Shown: positions 49,852-60,277 of the stretch, piece after piece
Layout: each line of letters opens with the position of its first letter
Numbering within the stretch: position 1 is the stretch's first letter
Assembly (NCBI RefSeq): GCF_019649055.1
Contig: NW_026570224.1
Span: 1,860,001-1,924,000, forward strand
Length of the DNA: 64,000 nt
Source of the DNA: Paramacrobiotus metropolitanus
Taxonomy: Eukaryota > Tardigrada > Eutardigrada > Parachela > Macrobiotidae
Reading direction: 5' to 3'
Program-made: the position numbers and the translations under genes
The notes under the pieces: generated by a model
What the model was told of the DNA's origin: nothing
Seen by the model: the letters and a program-made list of their open reading frames with translations, nothing else
Database searches by the model: none

Positions 49852-52692
49852 CTACATTGACGTCCCATTAGTTGGCTTCACTCCAGTCCAGCTTAATTTG
49901 AAAGTCTCGCCATCTTCTTTAGGGGTTTTTCGAAGGGTTTCCAATAGTGAATCGGATAAAAAATGGGAATGATGCAAACTATCTTCCGGTTGCTTGGATT
50001 TGTCCTTCTCAAATGCCACAAACTTGATTTTCTTCAAATACTCCTCGTCTGCCTCCACGTACATTGCATCTCCCTCGTTGCAATCCACCAGAACGTGTTC
50101 GTCAATAAATCTAACACCATGTTGTTGTTAGAGCGCTGAGCAATTCACAATAAACTCCATGCAATAAAATAAACATAATCAGAAAAATATTCTTCTGCAT
50201 TCCGTCCATGGTAAGGTTTCAAGTGTTCAATCCATCATTTTTCTCCAAGTGAAACGAGACCACTAAATATGGTATCAACTATTTACTTACCGCAAAATGC
50301 TGTTGTAAATAGCCAAGAGATCTTCTCCACAACTACCGATGAGTCGTTTGCCATCAAGGTTGTAGAACTTGACCATTAACTCTGGAAAAATATTACAACT
50401 AGTTTTGCACCAATTCCTGTTTACGACGCACTCGTTCCAAAGAAGTTGCCTATTCGATAAGCATTATATTTTATGTAAGTACATGTACAATACTCGCATA
50501 TTCGTCTAACCGATTGCCCGAGTCAGATGGACAAAACCATAACTGTCCGTGTAAAAACTGTCTTTCTTCTTCGTTTTCTTGAGTTCCGAGTGCTGAGGTA
50601 CTTCCATGCGTGTCAAGATCGTTGGAAGGAGCTTCGCAAAATTTTCATTCAAAGCCTGCACTTCAGCAAGGTGTGCATTTCTCCTACAATTCACAATTAC
50701 AATAAGCAATTCGCCAAATTATCTGCGGTTAGTTTCAACTTACAACTCGGCGGTCATACCGTGGGGCACCTGCTCGATATGTTGCCGATATCGATTCAGA
50801 ATACCCGCAACAGATTTCTCTGGTACAGTAATATGTTTCAACAATTTTCCATCAACGACCGTTGCGATGTAATTTTCCGCCATAGCTTGTAACAACTTCG
50901 GAGGCCATGTGATGCTCAGCACAGCGTTGTCCTGCAACCTTCTCTGCACAGCGGCTTCAGCATATGCCTGCTTACACAAGAAACTGTTTTGTTTTAATAA
51001 TCACTGTCCTGAGTGTCAGCATTAATGTGGTATTCTTAAACGGTGCTAACAAAGCTTACGAAAAGTCGTGCTGATTCCACTAGCTTTTCACGCTTCTCTT
51101 GAGCTGATTTCTGCTGCTCTAAGCTATCATGCGTGACACCGACGGTGGACATTATACCGTGAATCAATCCTTCCTGAAATTTCGATTGTTTATTCGGTTG
51201 CTTGGGATTCGTCTTGTCGTAGTGGTATTTCAGCACAATATAATCTTGCTCCACTCGTGCTGTAGAAAATTTTTGACACATCGAAAAAGTCATACTAAAG
51301 ATGCTTACACCGATCGCTGGACGCAATCTTAAATTTTTCTGTATAAATAGCAAAACTGATCGGTTAGGTAAATACCCGATCCATGTGCAATTATGCAGCT
51401 AAAAAATGAAATCAGATACGAAAACTTGACTCACGTCGTTTCACAGCAGGCTCTTCCGGAGTTCCCTCACTTTCCTCCTTTTCCGGCACTTGTTCAACAG
51501 GTTTGTCCAGCGGTGCTGAAGTGGGTACTGCGGGCGTTACCGATTCGCTGCCCAAACCATCTTCTTTCTTGACAGTCACTTCAGTCGGAGCCGCAGTAGA
51601 CGCTGGTGGTAGCGCTGTTTCGGTCTTCGGTCGTCGGCCACGTTTCTTTTCTTCTGTCGAAAGGAAACTCAACAGTCAGTCACAACACACAGCCGTCCAA
51701 AGGATTACTGTCACAATAGTCAAACGACTTCCACTTACGCGGTTTTACTGGTGGAGTTCCCGGGATCTCTTTAGGCACACTAGTTTCTTGGCTCTTTTTC
51801 TTTTCCGTTGAAAGCGCTTTCGGTTTCAGGGCCGATTTAATTTTTTTTTCCTTAGGAACTTTTTTACCTTCGGCTTTCCTGCGAAATATCGATCGATACG
51901 GTTGACATAACGTATCATCTTTTGGAAACTTAGGACATACAGTTTAGCATCATATTCCGCGTTTTCGTCATCAACTTTTTTTCGGTTGTCGTCAGTCAAA
52001 TCCATCATCGAATCCGCCATCATCCACTCATCATGGCTGAAATACAAGCAGCTTTTTTCCGTGTGAAAGTGAACATTATCCTAACAATGCTCAATAACAA
52101 GATCAATCGAGCTTGTTTCACCAACTGCAGATATCACTTACCGCGGTCCCCAACCAGGATAGTGAACAAAATATGAATAAATTTCAGTTTCCGGGTGCTC
52201 GGGATGCGGGCACTTTTCCCGTTTGCGCACCTTCGCTGCATGCCATCTTCCGCAATAAATGACATAAACATCAGCCCCTACAATTATCACACAGAAAGAA
52301 TGTATTTTGAAGTTATTGAATTCTAGCAAAAACACGTTAGAAAACATTTTCGGAAAGTCGTTATTTAAATCGCTTTCAAGATAATAACAATAGTTAAGGT
52401 CTAAAGGATGAAGATTACTGAGCATAAATTACAATCAATAAAATTATAAAAGCATTAACTGGCACTCTGAGCTCTCAGCTCCCTAATCTTGTGTAACTGT
52501 ACGTCACATGTAAAAACTGTTTTACACTGTGAATTCGGGGACACCGATGACCTATCAAGTACCGATCTGAAATTCTTTATAAAATTCATCGTCGAGATTC
52601 TTCGATGGATTGCGTTTGCTGGAGCCCTTGGACGCTCCCGAAGCTCCGGATCCAGAAGCAGCTTCTGCTCTTAGTGACTTTTCTTTATCCAT
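49852..52692 (-). CDS. Chromo-barrel and MRG-domain protein (MRG15/MSL3 family)
   Basis: Chromatin adaptor of the MORF4L1/MSL3 family, found in NuA4/TIP60, HDAC and MSL complexes elsewhere. Exons: 52692-52563, 52277-52142, 52036-51941, 51878-51739, 51653-51435, 51259-51060, 50970-50744, 50683-50511, 50381-50291, 50110-49852; about 556 residues. The chromo-barrel lies at about 38-120: DVYVIYCGRWHAAKVRKRE, then YSYFVHYPGWGPRHDEW. The GW pair is kept and the second cage Trp is His. A long charged linker (about 125-290) contains KKRGRRPK, an AT-hook-like patch. The MRG domain covers the last 235 residues: LSITWPPKLLQAMAENY, ITVPEKSVAGILNRYRQH, NENFAKLLPTILTRMEVP, YGFVHLTRAIGELM and GEDLLAIYNSILRFIDEHV. 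The linker is longer than in MRG15. The exon 7 acceptor is ambiguous by one codon (50970 or 50967). Confidence 0.85.
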
Positions 52693-53628
52693 TTCTATGG
52701 CAGGGCTCAAGTTGTGTCCAGATGACAGCTAATCAGCTATCAAAATCTGCAGACAACAATAACAGTAAGGAAACATTTACCTCCCAAAACAGTTTAATTC
52801 TAAATTCTAAAAACTGTTATTCGTTATAGTTAAAAAAGTGTTTATCTCTAGAGACATCCGGAAGAACTGTTTACTGAAAAGGATCAATTACTTCTGAAAT
52901 CACATAACTGTTTTCGTTGGTCTATCAGCCTGAGTTCAAATTAAACAAGCTAATGATTAGCCGCTAATGCAAAAAAATCAAATAAATTTTAAAATATTAA
53001 TTTTAATACCGCGGGAAACAATCCGGAACATATTAATTTTTGAGCTAGAATCTACCTACTCTAGATGCCACAGTGCAAGATCGGTTGTGCGGTCAGTCGG
53101 TCGGTTTGGTTGTTTGTTTTGGTGCCTTCTGTCGACCCGTTGCTAGACCGGCTTATTTATGGTGCACGGTATCGGTCGGTACTTCAAGCGGGCGGTCGGA
53201 TCGGACGTTTGCTTTGAGATTGCTTCTGATGGCAAGGTATTTGCCAAGCCGTCGCTCTTTTTGTGAGTTCTCTGCACAACGTACTGAAGTATTTGAAGTG
53301 CAGTAGTATGTGCTGTAGTCTGTACGTAGTTGTACTGGTGGATATGGATATTAAGAGGCAGTCATTTTCTTTAGAAATAAACTTTATACGAGTACGAGAA
53401 CAGGAGATCAATCGCTCTCCAGCTGCATCCTACGCTATTTTAATTTTAAAATAATCCTTGAATTTTTTCGGGATTTGTTGTAGTTTTGGAACGTCGAACA
53501 TGCGGCTAGTGGGGGAATTGCACGCTCATTTTCCACTTTACGCCCAGCAGGCACAAAGCTGCAACAGTCTTATCGTTTCGTGGTGATTGTTAAAATCAGT
53601 TAATCCCACATCCTTCTGTTAATGGAAG
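52693..53628. other. Divergent promoter region between the MRG gene and haspin
   Basis: About 940 bp separate the two start codons on opposite strands, so this probably contains both promoters. A GC-rich stretch (about 53070-53280) with repeated CGGTCGG words lies about 350-550 bp before the haspin start. A short plus-strand frame there (53073-53306) has no recognisable features. Confidence 0.45.
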
Positions 53629-56600
53629 ATGGCATTCCCGCATCGTGCTAATTATGCACGTCCCGGTTTCAAGCCCGTTTTGATACGTTCTGATCCCGAG
53701 TTCGAGGGCATCAACGATGCACTGTTTGGAAAACCACGCGCCCAACCTATTATACCCGGTGCAAACGACAGAGCGTCGTCTCCGCCTTCGGAACAATCCC
53801 TGCCCTCCTCGCCTCCGAGGAAATTTCGTAAAAGTGACACGAAAAAGAGACGACATGGCCTGGTTGATGCTCAACAACCGAAACTTCTCAGCGAAAGATC
53901 TGAGATAAAGGTATTGATTTGTTCGCATGTCAACATGCAATAAATAATCCAGTTGCCAATAACGAATAATGGTTAATGATTCAGATTTTAGCCTTTGCGA
54001 AAAATTTTATGTTTGCGGCAGTCTGAAGATGCGATTGTTTTTTATTTTGTACCTTAAGTGCGTGTTTAGCTAGTAGATGCGTAACCGTAAAAATAGAAGG
54101 CATTCTAAAGTGCATCCGCATCAGGTGAATTTAAACCATCCGAAATTTGTAGTGTTAGCATTGTGGTCGCAATTCACAAATTCATTTTTTGGTGGCTGTT
54201 ATCAGATAAATGCGGGCATTTGCTGATTTGAAAATTATTGGTGTTGTTTGGAAGCGTCTTAAATTGAAAATTCAAATGCATCCAGCTGTCAACATGATAC
54301 AGCATTTTAGAATTTTGTGTCTGCTTATAATTATTTGAGAGGGACACCGTCCCATTACTGACCGCGAGTACTTCGGCTCTGCCTTCGTCTTGATGTTCAA
54401 TGTGTAAAAATATGCTTTTATGAATGTTACCTCCTTGATGGTTTTGTCATTTTTTTCGGAAAAGGTGTTAGGTTTTGATTTTCTAGCCCAGCGACGAGAG
54501 AGATGAGGATGCCACCAGCATTAAAACAACATCGACAGTTGCATCTCGCGGCGGAGGAAAGAAGAAACGGAAACCTGCCCTCACCTACGATAATATCTCT
54601 GCGACTGTCCGCAAAGCCGTTCGTCCTCAAATACCGCATTCGAAACTACCGAAACCGGTTATAGACATGAAGAACGACCCGGAAATGTTGCGTTTTGAAG
54701 CGGAAATGGAGGCATTGAAGAATTACACTCTTAATGTTGAATACGAAGACGATTACTGGCGGGAAACAAGAATGAATGCCGAGCGCGATAGATCCGAAGA
54801 ATATGCCAGAGCGGCGAGGGATTTAAATGATCATGCAGAACATCTCCGCTATCAAACGTATGTCTTACGTAATTACATTGTCTGTCAGGGAGATATTTCT
54901 AACCAAGATAGGGTGTTTTCATTTATTAGAAGAGTGCTGGTGCGACAGTAACAAGCTTATTTTATAATCTTCGTGAAAAATATGTATGGGGTTGTTTTTC
55001 TTGAATATTTATCTGCAGCCCTCTCATCAATTTGAACCAGTCGGAAATTTCCACACCACGGCGATCGCGAGTTGTGGTCCGGAAGATTAAGCCACGGGTA
55101 ACCTTTGCATCTCCTTCTACGGAAATCGCTACTCCAACCAGGCCTCCTCGCCACAGTATCCAGCCAGCTCAGCCAAGCGGTGACAATCGGGTTTCCAGTC
55201 GTCTCACAATCAATACTACTCCCGGTGGCCCATTATCTTCTACCCCGATCAATTCCAATCTGAAGAATCGCCAGTTGGATATAACCGACATGTCACCCAT
55301 CGTCAGTGCTTCTCGAGTAATGGGGAAATCGAGGAAAACTGTGGATGACGTTGTAGTGCCGCCGAATGTGGCTAAAGACATTGCGGAGGCTGCAGATGAA
55401 GATTGGGTTGATACTAGTAAAAGCAAATCCCCTGTAAAACCTGTTCAGCGCCGCCGGTCATCAAGAAAAAAAAGTGGTGTTGAAGTTAGCAACGATGCCG
55501 CCAAAACTGGCATTTCCCTTGTTCCTCGGGAAAACGATGCGACTAGCGTCGATGCGCAAGCGACCAGTCGTCTGCCTGAAAAGGATACAGTGGAACCGGT
55601 TATTGCCAGTGTGGCCAATGTTACCAATTCTCGAATCGGAAGGTTTAAAAAAGTAAGACTTTCGACATTATTATCCGTTGGTGAGGCAACAAGAAGAGCT
55701 CGTTATAACTATTTGCAGCCAACTACTCCATCCATATCGACCCGGCGAAATGCGGAAGACTCAGAAATTGTGGAGGTAAGATACAGCATGCCGGTTCGTC
55801 GCGGAAGGAACGAAGCCATCCATGTAGCTAGTCCATCTATATCCACTCAGCGCGATGCGGAAGGATCACGCACCGTGGAAGCTCGATTTAGCATGCCTGT
55901 TCGTCGCAGAAAAAACGAAGTTAATGTATGTGTGATAGTGATTGTGCCTATGAGAGTTAGTTTATTCTAACAAAGGAGTGACTCTTACAGGATTCCAAAG
56001 ATGACTCTGCGCGACCAAATGAAACTACTACCTCCAAAAGGGCATCGGAGCGTACTGAATTTGGTACTGTGGTTGTGGCTACGGCGTCCAGTATATTTCC
56101 TATTCGCCACACAAGAGCGGTGAGCTTCGCATATTTTTGGTTGTGCTATGTGGAAAACCTGGATATTTTTGTTTTCTAACATCTGTTTGTTTGCTAGTCA
56201 ACTTCTGGGAGAATTTCTCGAAACACAACCGCTCACACTCCGGCACCAGGTCATGTGGCTCCTGGTAAGTTGGACCTTTTGCATGACTGACAAGAATACG
56301 TTGAATCTCGAGTTGACGATTTTTGCATCGTAGCTGGGGTCACACCGGCATCTAGTGTCCACTCGAATGTATCCGGCATTCAGTACAATATTCAGCGTGA
56401 ATCCCTTTTTCCATCCTTTTTCTCGCCAGCTGTAGTGCGCTTAAGTGAAAAAGCGCGTGACTCGCTCACCCAAAGCCGTAATAACATTTCCCGAGCATCC
56501 GTGCGGAGATCCGTTGTCCAGGGCACTCACAAAAGCCCACTTAATCTCCTGCTGGAGATTGCCACTCCTAATCGGATTATAAATACTGATCACCTCCTGG

Positions 56601-58050
56601 AAGGCGAAGGTTTCACAGATTTAACCAAAATTGGGGAGGGATCGTTTGCAGATGTATACAGCGCCTTCCGGAATGGCGAGGAGGTGGTCCTGAAGATTGT
56701 TCCCGTGGATGGAAAGTATGCCGATGGCCAGGCGCAAACATCTCTTGATGACATCTTGTCGGAAAGTATTATATCCATTGAGTTGACCAAGTTGTTGGTC
56801 GATGGAACGGAAATGTCGCTGGCTCCAGTATTTGCCAAGACTCATTTTATTAAGGTGAGACTATTAAATTTTACTAGATGGTTTCGAGTTTCGGTGCCCA
56901 TCAGGTCAAAATTGTTACTAGTAGATAGTAATAATATTACTACTTTCGAATGCTTTAGCTTTATCGCAGATTAAGGTGGTACTTACTGTTTAATGATAGT
57001 TGTGCTCGACTTATTACATATTTTAATGTCACATACTACATACGTATTTTTTCATTGATTCGTGTTTTGTCCGGTTTAAATGAGCGTAGTCAGTGTGGTC
57101 GTGTTACTGGTAGGGTTTTCAGAATTTTCGTATAATTACCCGCAAGTTGCTGCTGTGTGCTAGGTGGCCGAAGGATTGTATCCGGATGAATTTTGCGATC
57201 GCCACGATTCGTTTGCTCGCAATAATCCAGATGACTGCTTGAATCAGCATCCGTTAGCATACGAACGGGACCAGCGGTTTGTGATAATTGGACTAAAGAA
57301 CGGTGGACAAGACCTTGAAAACTTTCCGTTAGCAGACTATCTGCAGGCCCGCAGCGTATTTCAGCAAGTCGCTTTGGGTCTGGCCATCGCCGAAGATGCT
57401 GCAGAATTTGAGCACAGGGATTTACACATCAGCAATATTCTCGTTCGCTTAACGACTGAAGACCACATTCCATTTCGATGGTAACTTTTCGTTCTTTATG
57501 TTTTTTTATCAGTTTATTGTTGCGCGAATTTGAATATAATGTAGAATACATTTTGTCAAGCTCGAATATTTATAGAAGAGGTATGTTGTGATGTTGATTC
57601 CCTTTTAAAGTTACTGAAATTTGTTTTGTTACAACGACACTTTGTTGTTGCAGGAAGGAACAACATTACAATGTCCCGACTCACGGACTTCAAGTGACCA
57701 TAATCGACTGCACACTGTCGCGCATTCGCCAAAATCAGCGCATCATTTTCAAGGATTTGTCCAGTGAGAAGCAAATCTTTGATGGCGAAGGCGACATACA
57801 GTATGACGTGTATCGGGCAATGCGTGATGAGAACGACAACGATTGGAGTACATTCCAGCCTCACACAAATGTTCTTTGGCTAAAATATCTGCAGAAGAAA
57901 CTTGTGAAGGAAAAAACCATTAGTCGCGGTAACAAAGAGTCTCAGAGTGCTAAAAGAGAACTGGAGAGATTAGGTCCGAAATGGAAATGTCCGTCGGCAG
58001 GTGAACTCGTGAAGAGCACAAAGATGTTCAGTGATCTCTTGGCAGTTTGA
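53629..58050 (+). CDS. HASPIN: Haspin kinase (histone H3 Thr3 kinase)
   Basis: Mitotic kinase that phosphorylates histone H3 on Thr3 to place the chromosomal passenger complex at centromeres. Eight exons: 53629-53910, 54487-54857, 55019-55925, 55991-56119, 56198-56264, 56334-56854, 57164-57480, 57654-58050; phases agree, 996 residues. The C-terminal kinase domain (from about 680) is complete: IGEGSFADVY (685-694), Lys706 in VVLKIVPV, SIISIELTKLL, GGQDLENF, FEHRDLHISNILV (His843-Arg-Asp845), and IIDCTLSR (Asp883) in place of DFG, as in haspins where it is IIDYTLSR. FDGEGDIQYDVYRAMRDEND and NVLWLKYLQKK are haspin-specific. The long N-terminus is basic and Ser/Pro-rich, with a predicted helical charged segment at about 155-215 and a 35-residue tandem repeat. 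The start is the first ATG in frame; an out-of-frame ATG lies 7 bases upstream. Confidence 0.93.
55728..55925 (+). repeat. 35-residue tandem repeat within haspin
   Basis: Two adjacent copies with a 105-bp period inside exon 3. Copy 1 reads PSISTRRNAEDSEIVEVRYS then MPVRRGRNEA. Copy 2 reads PSISTQRDAEGSRTVEARFS then MPVRRRKNEV (residues about 455-489 and 490-520). About two thirds of the residues are identical. The conserved R-x-S-M-P-V-R-R core is basic, consistent with a DNA- or nucleosome-contacting or regulatory repeat in the disordered N-terminus. Confidence 0.85.
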
Positions 58051-60277
58051 ATGTTGCGGTCACAGTGTAAAGGTCAGGGTGTGTTTCAAATTTGAAGCAA
58101 TATAAGAAGTCTACTTTTTTGTTTTCGTATTTTTATGTTATTTGCTTTTGCAGGATGAATCTCAGGAATTTGATTCTCGTTTGTGTTTGCTGCCTTTCTG
58201 TAGTTCACCGATCGTGTTGTTGTCTTCGGTTGAAAGTAAAACGAATTGTGTGATTTTCAATAAGAAGCCACCGATGAAGAAACCACCGGCTTTTCTTACC
58301 TGTACGGTTGGTACTTTGTAGCATTGTTTCTGCTGCAAGCACCGGTACAAAGATTGCGTCAAGCACAACCTGTTGCATGGTTCTCCTGGATTTATGTTGG
58401 AACGTGTTAACTTTTTTTGTTTCCGTGGGCATGTAGAAATCCGTTATCAAAGTGTTGGTTCGGACATGAGCCATTAGTATTAACGTCTTTATTTTTGGCA
58501 TTAAAACCAATTTTGGGATTTCTCTGGATGATCGTTGCTGAAGGATATGAGCCAGAATGCGTACATTGACCACACGTGTACCTACCTCTTTCAAAACTTG
58601 CAGTCAGTTCACTGATTCTACGCAGTAAAGTGCTTCCTACAGTTCTTCCTCCATTCAAATATACGTACTTGTGCTGCACAGCAGACTGAGCAGAGTAAAT
58701 CTCGTACTTTTATGTTTTATTAATACAAACCGAAAACAAACAAATATTAATTTTTAGAATAAAACAAATTTTCGAAGGTTAGTAATAGCATATCTAATAG
58801 ATTTACAGTAGATTTATTAATAATTTTGCTGATTTAGTTTATTACGGTACTGTAGTAGATTTGGTAATACAGTACATAGTTTCATTTATACTTCACAGAT
58901 ACTTCACAGAAGTACAGATATTCGAGCAGACTTCATTCAACGTTGCACATGTACATTACTCATACCAAAAGTTGTGCTTGTGCATATACCCCTGGCGTGC
59001 TCTGAAACAATTCTTGCAGTCCTGAGTTATGCAATTTTTTCGAATTATTGTATCGTTTGTTTATATTGTTCTGACTTACTGCAATTTTTGTAGTTCCGAG
59101 TTTTGCAGTTTGTTCAAATAATTGTATTGTTTGATAATCGGTACTCATACTCATCGGTACTCATTTGGAGAACTGTTTCCGCGCCATAGATCGCTGTCAG
59201 TGGTTGTCTGTCACATTAGTCCGGTTCAAAATAGACCGAAAATTTAGTAAATCCTGGCAATTGTGAGAATTCTGCAAAAGCTGAGTAACGCACGAGATAA
59301 GATAAGCGCTCATAACTGGTCCATATTGCGATGAGGTGTCTTTTGCACGTTTGTATCCACGCCCCAAATATTCGTAAATGTTGCTCTAGAAAAAGCTACT
59401 CGAGAGTAGAATATTCGAGCGTCAAAGTCGCCAATTTGGATATTTCTCATGCAGACTCGTGTGCACACATTTTAATGCTTACATTTCACTGCGATATTTC
59501 GTAATCGTACACCTCAATAATTATGCATTAATAAGCACTCTAACGCCTATCGGATATCGTCGACATTGCTACGTGAACACTCTTAATAACTAATTAATAA
59601 CATTATAATTAGTGTTAATTGCTCATCCAAACACATTCTGGTAGCGTAAACCAGAAAGTGCGCGTAGGGCGCATAAGTCTCTAAATAACTTAAAAGTTAC
59701 CACGACGTGTTAAAATGTCTAATTAAAATTAATTAATTAATAACGGGTTTATTAGAATTTAAAATTTTGCGGATAAATGGTGTACACTGTATAGAGTATT
59801 GATTAATTCGCTGACCGGCTGGCGTTTATTAACTTGCAACTGCAGCGTTAATTAACTGTTTTAAATTAATCGTTAATTATAGGAACTTTTTAATTTTTTA
59901 ATTAATTTGAAGCACTGAATTCGGTAGGCAACACATATATAGGCAACAGTAAAGTGCAAACTGCAAAGTAAAGTTACAGACTGGAATGAAAGCACACCAT
60001 AAAGCAAAATGTCGCACGGTTTTGCGCTCCCAAAATTGCCCGCTCGATGCAGATATATCATATGTGATGCATCATTGCCGTGCAGTTATTTGATGTTTGT
60101 TAAGGTTCAAAGTTCGATTTTTTTAAGCGTGTGTCACAGATTTCCTTCGCTGATATCTTCATAACTGAATTTTGAGCCTAACTATTATCACTCTTGCTTC
60201 TTCTTCGTTTGGAATGACCGTTGTGCTTGGCAAGGACTGGGGGACCAGCTGGATTTGCAATTAATGTTGGATGTCCG
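58051..60277. other. Spacer between haspin and COG5
   Basis: Overlapping minus-strand open frames occur at 58162-58680 (for example one starting MQHKYVYLNGG), with possible splice donors at about 58285 and 58588, but no consistent gene model or family could be built. The rest, especially 59500-59930, is very AT-rich with repeated TTAATTAA words. The COG5 promoter should lie just before 60278. Confidence 0.4.

Noticed and set aside
58162-58680. Cluster of overlapping minus-strand frames after haspin
   Set aside because: I tried to join them through donors near 58285 and 58588, but no frame chain stayed open and no family was recognisable.
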